This document shows positions 46,057 to 54,920 of a DNA stretch of 64,000 bases, piece after piece. This DNA is from Gramella sp. AN32 (GTDB taxonomy: Bacteria; Bacteroidota; Bacteroidia; Flavobacteriales; Flavobacteriaceae). The notes under the pieces are model-generated. The model did no database searches, was not told the DNA's origin, and saw only the letters and a list, made by a program, of their open reading frames with translations. The stretch is taken from positions 434,001-498,000 of the forward strand of contig NZ_QEYO01000001.1 of the NCBI RefSeq assembly GCF_023718305.1, given 5' to 3'. A program made the translations under genes and the position numbers. The stretch's first letter is position 1, and each line of letters starts with the position of its first letter.

Positions 46057-47405
46057 TAGAGAAACAATTTTTCTACTTTATTAATAGATCTGGGAAGACA
46101 ACAAACAACAATCCTGTCCTTTGGTCTTATTAAAAAATCACCAAGAGCAATTAGACCTTCACCATTTCTTATAATTCCTCCTATAATTGCAGATCTAGGA
46201 AACTCGAGATCTTTAATTTTTTGATTACTTACCCGCGAATCTGGTTTTACAATGAATTCCAGTAATTCCGCATTCATATTGTTAAGTTTGGTCATGGCCA
46301 CTACCTCCCCTTTCCTTACATATCGGAAAATATTATTTGCGGCAAGTAATTTTTTGTTGATAAGCGTATCGATCCCAATAGAATGGCTTAGCTGAAAATA
46401 ATCCATATTTTCAACCAGGGCGATGGTTTTCTTTACACTCTTTGATTTTGCAACCAGGCAAGACATAATGTTTGTTTCAGAATTACCCGTTACAGCGATA
46501 AAAGCATCCATATCATGAATATTTTCCTCCTCTAAAAGTTCAACATTCCTACCATCTCCATTGATGATTAAAGTATCTGGAAGTTCATCTGCCAGATCGT
46601 ATGCTTTATCCTTATCCTTTTCAACTAATTTTACATTGAAATTATTTCTACAGAGATCACGGGCAGTTTTTCTACCAATCTTACTTCCGCCCAAAACCAT
46701 GATATTTTTGATATCCTGGCGAACTTTCCCTGTGAGTTTATATAGCTCTTCAACACCACTCTTAAGGGTTATAAAATACACCTGGTCCCCATCTTTAAAT
46801 TGGGTATCCCCTCTGGGGATTAAGGTATATTGGGTTCCAAAGCGTTGAATAGCAATAGGAACAAAATTTAGTTCAGGAAAAATTTTAGCTGCTTCTTTCA
46901 CCGTTTTTCCAACAAAAGTTGCCGTTCTGGAAAGGCTTACACCCATCATGGTCAAAGCTCCTTCCTCAAATTCATAGCTGTCGTTGAAAGCAGACTGGTT
47001 CAATAACAATTCAATTTCACGAGCAGCCAGAGCTTCCGGGGAAATCAGTTCATCTATCCCAAATCTTACAAATCCCAGTTCTTCCTGATTTTCAAGAAAT
47101 TCAGTATTAGAAATTCTGGCTATGGTTCGTTTAGCGCCCAATTGCTTTGCTAGAACGCAAACCGTGATATTGGTGGCTTCACTCGCAGTCACACTAATTA
47201 ACATGTCTGCATACTTAACCTGGGCCTCTTTTAATATTTTAATGGAAGATGCATCACCTTTTAGAGTTTTTATATCTAAGTGAGTATCAGCATAAACGAG
47301 GTTATCACGATTGGGGTCTATAAGTGTAATATCTTGCGACTCAAAAGAAAGTAATTTAGCTAAATGGAAGCCAACCTCACCTGCGCCGGCAATAATTATC
47401 TTCAT
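46056..47405 (-). CDS. trkA: Trk system potassium transporter regulatory subunit TrkA
   Basis: Cytosolic NAD(H)-binding gating subunit. The 449 residues form two tandem RCK units: Rossmann motifs GAGEVG near the start (MKIIIAGAGEVGFHLAK) and GGSKIG near residue 232, each followed by an RCK_C domain (TLIPRGDTQFKDGDQVYFIT and IALGDFLIRPKDRIVVCC). The ATG at 47405 is chosen because it starts the first Rossmann strand and lies downstream of the TAACTTTG promoter element; a longer frame from 47447 would begin upstream of it. It is the first gene of the trkA-trkH operon. Confidence 0.95.
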   Translation of the reverse strand: MKIIIAGAGEVGFHLAKLLSFESQDITLIDPNRDNLVYADTHLDIKTLKGDASSIKILKEAQVKYADMLISVTASEATNITVCVLAKQLGAKRTIARISNTEFLENQEELGFVRFGIDELISPEALAAREIELLLNQSAFNDSYEFEEGALTMMGVSLSRTATFVGKTVKEAAKIFPELNFVPIAIQRFGTQYTLIPRGDTQFKDGDQVYFITLKSGVEELYKLTGKVRQDIKNIMVLGGSKIGRKTARDLCRNNFNVKLVEKDKDKAYDLADELPDTLIINGDGRNVELLEEENIHDMDAFIAVTGNSETNIMSCLVAKSKSVKKTIALVENMDYFQLSHSIGIDTLINKKLLAANNIFRYVRKGEVVAMTKLNNMNAELLEFIVKPDSRVSNQKIKDLEFPRSAIIGGIIRNGEGLIALGDFLIRPKDRIVVCCLPRSINKVEKLFL

Positions 47406-47426
47406 ATAAAATATCAGATTATAGAA

Positions 47427-47434
47427 CAAAGTTA
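47427..47434 (-). promoter_or_regulatory. Putative -7 element (TAACTTTG) of trkA-trkH
   Basis: On the minus strand TAACTTTG lies 22 bases before the trkA ATG at 47405, in the gap shared with divergent menG/ubiE. Confidence 0.5.
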
Positions 47435-47513
47435 ACGTATTTATCATAATTGAAAAATGATAAGGGCATTATAAATTTTGAATGATAGTCCTTTAATTCT
47501 CCGAGTTATCAAT

Positions 47514-47521
47514 TATATTTG
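47514..47521 (+). promoter_or_regulatory. Putative -7 element (TATATTTG) of menG/ubiE
   Basis: TATATTTG matches TAnnTTTG; TTTA at 47492-47495 is 18 bases upstream as a weak -33. The alternative TTG start codon at 47519 falls inside this element, which argues for the ATG at 47537 as the true start. Confidence 0.5.
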
Positions 47522-47536
47522 GCGCAAAGATTTTCT

Positions 47537-48265
47537 ATGGGTAAAAACGTGACTCCTTATAAGGATTCCAAACTTTCCAAAAAAGAGCAGGTGGAGCAGA
47601 TGTTCGATAGTATTTCGGACAATTATGATGGATTGAACCGGGTAATTTCTTTAGGAACCGATGTGAAATGGAGAAAAAAGGTAGTTGCAAAAGTTACTGA
47701 GACTAATCCAGAAAAAATTCTTGATATTGCAACCGGCACAGGTGACCTTGCCATTCAAATGGCAAATTCAGGAGCAAAAAAAATTATAGGCCTGGATATT
47801 TCTGAAGGTATGCTGAAGGTAGGCCGAAAGAAAATTTCTAATAAAAATTTAGATTCTAAAATTGAAATGATTCAGGGTGATTCTGAAGATTTACCTTTTC
47901 AAAATGATGAATTTGATGCCATCACTGTAGCTTTTGGTGTGCGAAATTTTCAAAATTTAGAAAAGGGTTTAAAGGAAATCTATAGAGTTTTAAAACCAAA
48001 CGGAATTTTTGTAGTCCTGGAAACTTCAGTCCCCAGAAAATTCCCCTTTAAACAAGGTTACCATGTATACTCAGGTGTAATTCTTCCCATGATTGGAAAA
48101 CTTTTCAGCAAAGACAAAAATGCTTATTCCTATTTGAGTGAAAGTGCAGCAAATTTTCCATATGGAGAAAAGTTCAACAATATTTTAAAGAAAATAGGGT
48201 TTATAAACATAGAAGATTTACCGCAAACATTTGGAGTCTCAACTATTTACACTGCCTCAAAGTAA
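47537..48265 (+). CDS. menG: Demethylmenaquinone methyltransferase
   Basis: Last step of menaquinone synthesis: C-methylation of demethylmenaquinone with SAM (UbiE/MenG family; Bacteroidota use menaquinone). The 242 residues show [21 protein letters not shown] near the start, motif [42 protein letters not shown] and the C-terminal [15 protein letters not shown], all diagnostic. The adjacent porT gene begins 4 bases after the stop, a pairing I recall from other flavobacteria. Confidence 0.95.
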   Translation: MGKNVTPYKDSKLSKKEQVEQMFDSISDNYDGLNRVISLGTDVKWRKKVVAKVTETNPEKILDIATGTGDLAIQMANSGAKKIIGLDISEGMLKVGRKKISNKNLDSKIEMIQGDSEDLPFQNDEFDAITVAFGVRNFQNLEKGLKEIYRVLKPNGIFVVLETSVPRKFPFKQGYHVYSGVILPMIGKLFSKDKNAYSYLSESAANFPYGEKFNNILKKIGFINIEDLPQTFGVSTIYTASK

Positions 48266-48269
48266 TAGG

Positions 48270-48971
48270 ATGAAAAAATCTACTTTTGTGATACTTGCTT
48301 TATTAAGCATTCAGTTTTCCAATGCCCAGATTTTTGGTGGGGAATCCATTACAAATCAGGAAAATATCGATAACCAGAAATGGTCCTGGGGATATTATCT
48401 GGGATTTAATACCTATGATTTCGATTTTGATTATATCGATTATGAGCCCGATACCAAGCCCGATATTCGTGTGGAAACCCGAGTAGGTTTCAATGTTGGT
48501 CTGGTGGGAAATTTAAAATTAGATAACAATTTAGACCTTAGGTTTGAACCAGGTGTTAATTTTAGCACGCGTGGTTTTCAGTCTTTAAAATCTGACATCA
48601 ACACGTACAGGGAAATAAATTCAACCTATGTTCACCTTCCACTTCTAATAAAATTCAGCGCTAATCGTTTAAATAATTTCAAACCCTTTGTGGTAGGTGG
48701 TGTATCTACTTCCATCAACCTGTCCAGCAATCAAAATAATCCTGATGACAATAGCGCAGGTCAATTTCGGATGAAAGCTAATACTTATAATTATGAAGTT
48801 GGATTTGGTATCGACCTTTACCTGTATTACTTTAAGTTTACCCCTACCCTTCGCGGAGTTTTCACAATTAACGATGAACTGGTTCGAGATGCCGATCCCA
48901 ATAGCATCTATACCGGAAATATAGATAAAATGTCGTCCCGAGGGGTATTTCTAAACTTCACCTTTCAGTAG
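48270..48971 (+). CDS. porT: PorT family outer-membrane protein, probable T9SS component
   Basis: A 233-residue beta-barrel protein needed for T9SS function in Porphyromonas (PorT) and Flavobacterium (SprT). The product has a signal peptide (MKKSTFVILALLSIQFSNAQ), an aromatic-rich N-terminal stretch (WSWGYYLGFNTYDFDFDY), alternating strands (NLDLRFEPGVNFSTRGF, STYVHLPLLIKFSA) and a C-terminal aromatic strand (RGVFLNFTFQ). Position directly after menG/ubiE supports porT rather than a generic porin. The ATG at 48270 begins the signal peptide; an upstream in-frame ATG lies inside menG. The 3' end overlaps the convergent SpoU gene by 14 bases. Confidence 0.85.
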   Translation: MKKSTFVILALLSIQFSNAQIFGGESITNQENIDNQKWSWGYYLGFNTYDFDFDYIDYEPDTKPDIRVETRVGFNVGLVGNLKLDNNLDLRFEPGVNFSTRGFQSLKSDINTYREINSTYVHLPLLIKFSANRLNNFKPFVVGGVSTSINLSSNQNNPDDNSAGQFRMKANTYNYEVGFGIDLYLYYFKFTPTLRGVFTINDELVRDADPNSIYTGNIDKMSSRGVFLNFTFQ

Positions 48972-49689
48972 TCCTTCGCTTAAATTCACTTAGCAATATT
49001 GAAGTTGCCGTTGCCACGTTTAAACTTTCAGTATTTTGATTTTTTCCAAATTGTGGAATATTGATTTTCTCAGAGACCAGTTCTTCTATTTTTTCAGAAA
49101 TTCCGTTAGCTTCATTACCCATTATTAAAATAGCATTATCCATTAGATCTTTTCTATACACATTATCGCCTTCCAGAAATGCTCCATACTTTAGCATTTT
49201 AGACTGCTGTAAAAACTCGGCCAAATCAAGGTAAGACACCTTTATTCTGGCTAGAGAACCCATGCTCGCCTGAACAACTTTGGGATTATAACAATCTACT
49301 GTATCTTCACTACAAACTAAAGTTTCAATCCCGAACCAATCACATAATCTAATGATCGTTCCTAAATTTCCCGGATCCCTAATTCCATCCAGTGCTAAAA
49401 TTAGACCGCTTGATTTATCAAAATTTGATTCTTTAGGAATTTTAAAAATAGCTAATGCTTCATTAGGTGACACTAAATTTGATATTTTTCCTAAATCATT
49501 TTCAGAAATTATGGTGGCCATATTATCAGAAAAAATATTTGCTTTCGCAAAGAGGTTCTCCAATTCAAACCCGGAATTTAAAAATTCCATGATTCCCTTC
49601 TTACCTTCCACTACAAACAATCCATGTTTCTTTCGATACTTTTTCTGAGAAAGACTTTTTATTAACTTAATCTGGTTTTTGCTAAGCAT
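48958..49689 (-). CDS. TrmH/SpoU family RNA 2'-O-methyltransferase
   Basis: A 243-residue SPOUT-class enzyme that methylates ribose 2'-OH in rRNA or tRNA. An N-terminal substrate-binding domain (SQKKYRKKHGLFVVEGKKGI) precedes the knotted catalytic domain: DGIRDPGNLGTIIRLCDWFG (motif 1), LIMGNEANGISEKI (motif 2) and SLNVATATSILLSEF (motif 3). The target nucleotide cannot be read from sequence. It is divergent from tamL, with only 36 bases between the start codons. Confidence 0.92.
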   Translation of the reverse strand: MLSKNQIKLIKSLSQKKYRKKHGLFVVEGKKGIMEFLNSGFELENLFAKANIFSDNMATIISENDLGKISNLVSPNEALAIFKIPKESNFDKSSGLILALDGIRDPGNLGTIIRLCDWFGIETLVCSEDTVDCYNPKVVQASMGSLARIKVSYLDLAEFLQQSKMLKYGAFLEGDNVYRKDLMDNAILIMGNEANGISEKIEELVSEKINIPQFGKNQNTESLNVATATSILLSEFKRRTTER

Positions 49690-49706
49690 TAAAAAATGTA
49701 TTTTTG
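49678..49706 (+). promoter_or_regulatory. Putative promoter of tamL (TTTG, 17 bases, TATTTTTG)
   Basis: A -33-like TTTG at 49678-49681 and a -7-like TATTTTTG at 49699-49706 precede the TTG start of tamL by 19 bases. The -33 box overlaps the start codon region of the divergent methyltransferase gene. Confidence 0.5.
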
Positions 49707-49725
49707 AGCGAATAATTGCTCTTGA

Positions 49726-52287
49726 TTGAAAAGGCTTCTCGCAAAAATATTACTATTTTTCATATTCACTTCAGTAATTCTAAGCTGTAGTGCGGTAAAA
49801 AGACTCGAAGAAGACCAAAAATTATTGATGAAAAATGAAATTTTCAGCAATGGTGAAGTAGTCAAAAATTCCAAAATATACAGCCAGCTTTATCAGGAGC
49901 CAAATGTCCGGTTTCTCGGCATACCTTTTCAGCTTCATTATTACAATCTTGCACGACCAGATATAGACAGTATTCTAACGGTAAAATACCTGGAAAATGA
50001 GCAAAAAAGGAAATTTCTCACCAGTCTACTTTCTAAAAAACAGTTTGAACGCTTTGTTCATTCCAGGAAAGAATTCAATACTTGGTTAAAAAGAACCGGG
50101 GAAGCTCCTGTTATAGTTAGTCAGGAAGAAACAAAAAAATCTTTAAACAGGCTTAAATCCTGGTATTGGAATAATGGCTGGTTTAATATTGAAGCAGATT
50201 ATGAGATCATTCCTTTAGAAAAAGAAAAGCGGGCAAGGGTGGAATATTATGTTACTCCGCACAAACCTTACTTCGTCGATTCTATCAAAACCGATATTTC
50301 GGCAGTAGCACTGGATTCAATTTATAAAGTTCACGAATCTGAAAGCAAAATCATTTCCGGAACCAAATACAATACGCTGGATTTTAATGCGGAAAGGGAC
50401 CGCCTATCTGATCTTTTCAGAAATAATGGCGTATATAATTTTGATCAGGAATACATTAGTTTTGATGCAGATACGGTTGAAACCAATCACTCTCTTAATA
50501 CAACCCTAATTATTCAAAATCGCCGAAATAATGTGGGTGATAGTGTATCCAGACTTCCATTTAAAGTTCATAAAATAAGTAAGGTTAATATTATAACCGA
50601 TTATACTTACGAGAACCGAAATAAACCTATTCAGGATAGCGCCACTTTTGAAGGTTATAATCTCTATTCCTTCAACGAAAAAATGGATTTCAAACCGGAA
50701 GCAGTTAGCGATGCAATCTTTATAAAGCCCGGAAATATCTATCGGGACCTCGACAGGACCAGAACGTATAACCGCATTAGCTCGTTACGTGTTTTTAAAT
50801 ATCCAAATATCCAATACACTCTGGATCCTGAAGATAGCACGGAAACAGATTTGATTTCCAATATATTTCTGAGTCCGTTACCTAAATATTCTCTGGGATT
50901 CGATTTTGATGTTTCCCAAAGTAATATTCAGGATTTTGGAATTGGTTTTGGAGGTTCCTTATTGATTAGAAACGTTTTTGGAGGGGCTGAAAATTTTGAA
51001 ATTAACGCCAGGGGAAGTATTGGCTCTTCAAAAGATGCAGCTAAAAGCGGTGCTGAAGATCGCTTTTTTGATATTTCTGAAATTGGTGCAGATGTAAAAC
51101 TTTCATTTCCCAGAATTTCCTTTCCTATAAATACTGAAAAAATTATTCCGAAATATACTTCCCCATTTACCGAAATGAGTTTGGGAATAAGTACCCAACG
51201 AAATATTGGGTTGGATAAACAAACTTTTTCAGGAATCCTTAATTATAACTGGAAACCTTCAAAACTGCTTTTCAACAGCGTAGATTTATTGAATATACAA
51301 TACGTTCGCAATTTAAATATTGATAATTACTTCAATGTATACCGAAATTCTTATGAAGAATTGACTCAAATTGCCCGTAGAACATCTTTTGTATTCAACG
51401 ATCCTTCATCAGAACCACGTCTGGAAATTCCAGATGAAACTGACGAATTTATCAATTCTATTCAGGATTCTGAAGTTACCGATATTGGGCAGGATGATTT
51501 TTTAAATTTTGTAGATATTGTTGAACGAAAAGATAGGCTGACTGAAAATAACCTGATTTTTGCCTCTAACTATACCTATCTCTGGAACACCAAGGAAAAT
51601 CTATACGATTCAGAATTTACCCGTTTTAGGTTTAAAATAGAAACAGCGGGAAATATCCTGGCTGCTCTTTCTAAAATTGGGAATTTCGAGAAAAATGAAA
51701 ATGGCAATTATAAGATCTTCGGCGTTCCATTCTCCCAATATGTAAAAACTGAAATTGACTTTATTAAACATTGGGACCTGGGTGGAGATAATGTATTTGC
51801 AACCCGGGCATTTGGAGGGATTGCCATTCCATACGGCAATGCCAACTCCATTCCTATCACCAAGACATTTTTTGCCGGTGGGCCAAATGACAACCGTGCC
51901 TGGCAGGCCTATGATCTGGGTCCCGGAAGTAGTGGTAGCCTATTCGAATTTAACGAGGCCAATATGAAACTTGCTTTTAATGGGGAATATCGCTTCGGAC
52001 TTTTAAATAATATCAAAGGAGCACTCTTCGTAGATGTTGGGAATATCTGGAATGTCCTGGATCGTTTTGACAATGTGGAATCTTATTCTTTCAGCGGATT
52101 TTCAGATTTAAAAGAGCTTGCCGTTGGTTCAGGATTTGGTATTCGATACGATTTTAATTTTTTCGTACTCCGGTTTGATGTAGGATTTAAAACCTATGAC
52201 CCTGCGAGACCTGAAGGAAGTCGCTGGTTTAAAGATTACAACTTCAACAATGCGGTTTACAATGTTGGAATTAATTATCCTTTCTAA
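49726..52287 (+). CDS. tamL: BamA/TamA family outer-membrane lipoprotein (TamL)
   Basis: An 853-residue Omp85-superfamily protein. The start is a TTG at 49726 directly after an in-frame stop; it is the only start that keeps the lipoprotein signal MKRLLAKILLFFIFTSVILSC (given in two parts: MKRLLAKILLFF and IFTSVILSC, acceptor Cys21). POTRA-like domains fill about residues 40-390 and a C-terminal 16-strand-type barrel about 400-853, with FAGGPNDNRAWQAYDLGPGS as the family hallmark and a terminal Phe (NVGINYPF). Bacteroidota TamL proteins are thought to work with TamB in envelope biogenesis. A TATTTTTG promoter element lies 20 bases upstream. Confidence 0.88.
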   Translation: MKRLLAKILLFFIFTSVILSCSAVKRLEEDQKLLMKNEIFSNGEVVKNSKIYSQLYQEPNVRFLGIPFQLHYYNLARPDIDSILTVKYLENEQKRKFLTSLLSKKQFERFVHSRKEFNTWLKRTGEAPVIVSQEETKKSLNRLKSWYWNNGWFNIEADYEIIPLEKEKRARVEYYVTPHKPYFVDSIKTDISAVALDSIYKVHESESKIISGTKYNTLDFNAERDRLSDLFRNNGVYNFDQEYISFDADTVETNHSLNTTLIIQNRRNNVGDSVSRLPFKVHKISKVNIITDYTYENRNKPIQDSATFEGYNLYSFNEKMDFKPEAVSDAIFIKPGNIYRDLDRTRTYNRISSLRVFKYPNIQYTLDPEDSTETDLISNIFLSPLPKYSLGFDFDVSQSNIQDFGIGFGGSLLIRNVFGGAENFEINARGSIGSSKDAAKSGAEDRFFDISEIGADVKLSFPRISFPINTEKIIPKYTSPFTEMSLGISTQRNIGLDKQTFSGILNYNWKPSKLLFNSVDLLNIQYVRNLNIDNYFNVYRNSYEELTQIARRTSFVFNDPSSEPRLEIPDETDEFINSIQDSEVTDIGQDDFLNFVDIVERKDRLTENNLIFASNYTYLWNTKENLYDSEFTRFRFKIETAGNILAALSKIGNFEKNENGNYKIFGVPFSQYVKTEIDFIKHWDLGGDNVFATRAFGGIAIPYGNANSIPITKTFFAGGPNDNRAWQAYDLGPGSSGSLFEFNEANMKLAFNGEYRFGLLNNIKGALFVDVGNIWNVLDRFDNVESYSFSGFSDLKELAVGSGFGIRYDFNFFVLRFDVGFKTYDPARPEGSRWFKDYNFNNAVYNVGINYPF

Positions 52288-52302
52288 GACAGTTAATTTT
52301 CC

Positions 52303-52310
52303 TATTTTTG
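52303..52310 (+). promoter_or_regulatory. Putative -7 element (TATTTTTG) of fbaA
   Basis: TATTTTTG lies 22 bases before the fbaA ATG in the 44-base gap after tamL, so fbaA probably has its own promoter. Confidence 0.45.
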
Positions 52311-52331
52311 TATTCCTAATTAAAAAATATT

Positions 52332-53399
52332 ATGAGTCACAACATTAAACCTGGAGTAGCAACTGGAAAAGAGGTTCAGGAAATATTTCAATATGCCAAA
52401 GATAAAGGCTTTGCATTACCTGCTGTAAACGTAATTGGTTCTAACACGATCAATGCGGTTTTAGAAACAGCAGCTGAGTTAAATGCACCCGTAATCATTC
52501 AATTTTCAAATGGGGGAGCCCAGTTTAATGCTGGAAAAGGCTTGAGCAATGAAGGGGAAAAAGCTGCAATTGCAGGCGGAATTGCGGGAGCAAAACACGT
52601 TCATGAATTAGCCAAAGCTTACGGTGCAACTGTAATCATGCATACAGATCATTGCGCAAAAAAATTACTTCCATGGATCGATGGGTTATTAGATGCAAGT
52701 GAAGAATACTACAAGCAGCATGGGAAACCATTATATAGCTCACACATGCTGGATCTTTCCGAAGAATCTATCGAGGAAAATATTGAAATTTGTAAAAAAT
52801 ATCTTGCCAGAATGGCAAAAATGGGAATGACCCTTGAAATCGAACTGGGTATCACTGGAGGCGAAGAAGATGGTGTGGATAATTCAGATGTGGATGCCTC
52901 TAAATTATATACTCAACCGGAAGAAGTCGCTTATGCCTATGAAGAACTGAGCAAGGTTAGCGATCAATTTACCATCGCCGCTGCCTTTGGAAACGTTCAC
53001 GGGGTGTATAAACCTGGAAACGTAAAATTAACTCCGAAAATCCTTCAGAATTCTCAGGAATATATTACCAAAAAATATAATGTTGAAAAAAATCATATTG
53101 ATTTTGTTTTCCACGGTGGAAGTGGTTCTACGGTTGAAGAAATTAAAGAAGCAATTGGTTACGGTGTTATAAAAATGAATATTGATACAGATTTACAATA
53201 TGCATTTTTAACCGGTATTCGTGATTATATAGGGGAGAAAAAAGAGTATTTGGCTGCCCAAATAGGAAGTCCAGATGGTGAAGACTCTCCAAATAAGAAA
53301 TATTACGATCCCAGAAAATGGTTACGGGAAGGTGAAATTACTTTTAAAGACCGTCTGAAAAAAGCCTTTGAAGACCTTAATAACGTAAACACTTTATAA
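52332..53399 (+). CDS. fbaA: Class II fructose-bisphosphate aldolase
   Basis: Zinc-dependent cleavage and formation of fructose-1,6-bisphosphate in glycolysis and gluconeogenesis. The 355 residues match the long class IIA type. Metal and substrate motifs are VIMHTDHCAKKLLPWIDG, LEIELGITGGEEDGVDN, AAFGNVHGVYKPGNV and FHGGSGSTVEEIKEAI, ending MNIDTDLQYAF. It is followed by a strong terminator that separates it from accD. Confidence 0.97.
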   Translation: MSHNIKPGVATGKEVQEIFQYAKDKGFALPAVNVIGSNTINAVLETAAELNAPVIIQFSNGGAQFNAGKGLSNEGEKAAIAGGIAGAKHVHELAKAYGATVIMHTDHCAKKLLPWIDGLLDASEEYYKQHGKPLYSSHMLDLSEESIEENIEICKKYLARMAKMGMTLEIELGITGGEEDGVDNSDVDASKLYTQPEEVAYAYEELSKVSDQFTIAAAFGNVHGVYKPGNVKLTPKILQNSQEYITKKYNVEKNHIDFVFHGGSGSTVEEIKEAIGYGVIKMNIDTDLQYAFLTGIRDYIGEKKEYLAAQIGSPDGEDSPNKKYYDPRKWLREGEITFKDRLKKAFEDLNNVNTL

Positions 53400-53407
53400 A
53401 TTAATTG

Positions 53408-53446
53408 AAACAGTCTTTTCATCATTTGGAAAGACTGTTTTTTATT
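53408..53446 (+). terminator. Intrinsic terminator after fbaA
   Basis: AAACAGTCTTT and AAAGACTGTTT form an 11-bp stem around an 11-base loop, followed by TTTAT, 8 bases after the fbaA stop. Confidence 0.9.
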
Positions 53447-53481
53447 TACAATAATGCCATACGGCGGAAAAATTGCAGAAA

Positions 53482-54339
53482 ATGGCTTGGTTTAAAAGAA
53501 CACAAAAAGGGATTCAAACTCCTACTGAAGATAAAAAAGATGTCCCTAAAGGTCTTTGGTATAAATCACCTACCGGAAAAATTGTTGATGCGGAACAGCT
53601 TGAAAGCAATTTTTATGTAAGCCCCGAGGATGGTTACCATGTTAGAATTGGAAGTGCAGAATATTTTAAAATCCTTTTTGATGATAATGAATTCAAAGAA
53701 CTGGATAAAAATATGACTTCTAAGGATCCTTTGAATTTTGAAGACACAAAAAAATATACAGATCGTATAAAGGCGGCACAGGAAAAAACCGGGCTTATTG
53801 ATGCCATACGCACAGCCGTAGGAAAGTCCAAAGGTAAGGACCTGGTGATTGCCTGTATGGATTTTAAATTTATTGGCGGAAGTATGGGTGCGGTCGTGGG
53901 TGAAAAAATTGCTAGGGCAGCCGAATACTCTATAAAGCACAACATCCCTCTAATGATAATTTCAAAGTCTGGCGGGGCAAGAATGCAGGAAGCAGCATTA
54001 TCCTTGATGCAATTAGCAAAGACTTCTGTAAAACTGGCGCAGCTAGCTGAAACAAAACTACCTTATATCTCACTTTGTACCGATCCTACCACGGGTGGGA
54101 CTACCGCTTCATTTGCGATGTTGGGAGATATTAATATTTCTGAACCAGGTGCTTTAATTGGTTTTGCCGGCCCTCGGGTAGTAAAAGAAACCATTGGAAA
54201 AGACCTACCCAAAGATTTTCAAACTGCTGAATTCTTAAAAGAGAAAGGATTTTTGGATTTTATCGTACAGCGATCTGAATTAAAGAATAAAGTAAACCTT
54301 TATATAGACCTTATTCAGAATCAAAAAGTTAGGGCCTAA
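53482..54339 (+). CDS. accD: Acetyl-CoA carboxylase carboxyltransferase subunit beta
   Basis: Transfers the carboxyl group from biotin to acetyl-CoA, making malonyl-CoA for fatty acid synthesis. The 285 residues start [16 protein letters not shown]; the ATG at 53482 is the family start, and a TTG three codons upstream is not needed. The core shows [50 protein letters not shown] and GFAGPRVV. The N-terminal zinc ribbon of E. coli AccD is degenerate: the CxxC positions read KSPTG and VSPED, with no cysteine, which I recall as usual for flavobacteria. accA is not adjacent. Confidence 0.95.
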   Translation: MAWFKRTQKGIQTPTEDKKDVPKGLWYKSPTGKIVDAEQLESNFYVSPEDGYHVRIGSAEYFKILFDDNEFKELDKNMTSKDPLNFEDTKKYTDRIKAAQEKTGLIDAIRTAVGKSKGKDLVIACMDFKFIGGSMGAVVGEKIARAAEYSIKHNIPLMIISKSGGARMQEAALSLMQLAKTSVKLAQLAETKLPYISLCTDPTTGGTTASFAMLGDINISEPGALIGFAGPRVVKETIGKDLPKDFQTAEFLKEKGFLDFIVQRSELKNKVNLYIDLIQNQKVRA

Positions 54340-54391
54340 AAAGTCACCAAATAAATTTTTAATTTAGGCTAGGTACTTTTCAAATTCTGAG

Positions 54392-54399
54392 TATCTTTG
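54392..54399 (+). promoter_or_regulatory. Putative -7 element (TATCTTTG) of rpsO
   Basis: TATCTTTG followed by C is a textbook Bacteroidota -7 element. It lies 60 bases before the rpsO ATG, leaving a leader of about 50 bases. No clear -33 box. Confidence 0.6.
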
Positions 54400-54451
54400 C
54401 CGCCGGACAGAAAAACTGTCGATACAAGAAAATCATTTAAATAATATTGGA

Positions 54452-54721
54452 ATGTATTTAACAACAGAAAAAAAACAAGAGATCTTCGAAAAACACGGTA
54501 AAGGAAAAAACGATACCGGTTCCGCTGAAGGTCAAATTGCGTTATTCACGCACAGAATCGCTCACCTTTCTGAGCATTTAAAAAGCAATCGTAAAGATTA
54601 CAATTCTGAACGCTCACTGGTGATGCTGGTAGGTAAAAGGAGAAGCCTGCTTGATTATTTAATGAAAAAGGATATTTTAAGATATCGTGCCATCATTAAA
54701 GAATTAGGATTAAGAAAATAA
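54452..54721 (+). CDS. rpsO: 30S ribosomal protein S15
   Basis: An 89-residue ribosomal protein that binds 16S rRNA early in assembly. The sequence KHGKGKNDTGSAEGQIALFT, IAHLSEHLKSNRKDYNSERS and LVGKRRSLLDYL is diagnostic, and the length is standard. It is followed by a terminator and then by pnp, the same rpsO-pnp order as in many bacteria. Confidence 0.98.
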   Translation: MYLTTEKKQEIFEKHGKGKNDTGSAEGQIALFTHRIAHLSEHLKSNRKDYNSERSLVMLVGKRRSLLDYLMKKDILRYRAIIKELGLRK

Positions 54722-54727
54722 ATTTAA

Positions 54728-54750
54728 GGGGGCTTTATGCCCCTTTTTTT
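54728..54750 (+). terminator. Intrinsic terminator after rpsO
   Basis: GGGGGC-TTTAT-GCCCC followed by seven T, 6 bases after the rpsO stop. It should partly uncouple rpsO from pnp. Confidence 0.88.
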
Positions 54751-54811
54751 ATACTTTAGATTGAACCTGCAAAGGTTTTCAAAAATTGTCGCCCAAAGGG
54801 TAGTTTTTCAT

Positions 54812-54906
54812 TGGTCCACCCACAACTGCACACAACACACAACCCGGCCGCCCGGAATGGCGGAGACCATTGTTTAACTAAAAGATCTGGTGATGTTATT
54901 CAGATC
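54812..54906 (+). promoter_or_regulatory. Possible structured leader of pnp
   Basis: Several complementary pairs lie upstream of pnp: TGGTC (54812-54816) with GACCA (54865-54869), CCGCC with GGCGG around 54848-54863, and GATCTG (54884-54889) with CAGATC (54901-54906), which ends 14 bases before the ATG. In E. coli the pnp leader hairpin mediates autoregulation by RNase III and PNPase; a similar role here is inference. Confidence 0.35.
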
Positions 54907-54920
54907 AAACATTCAAAATT

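Noticed and set aside
47406-47447. TTG/ATG extension of TrkA
   Set aside because: It would start upstream of the TAACTTTG promoter element and adds a hydrophobic stretch not found in TrkA.
47519-47536. TTG start adding six residues to MenG/UbiE
   Set aside because: The TTG falls within the TATATTTG promoter element.
53405-53620. Open frame of 71 codons between fbaA and accD
   Set aside because: It runs through the fbaA terminator hairpin and then overlaps accD out of frame; composition is Lys/Leu/Phe-rich as expected for a shadow frame.
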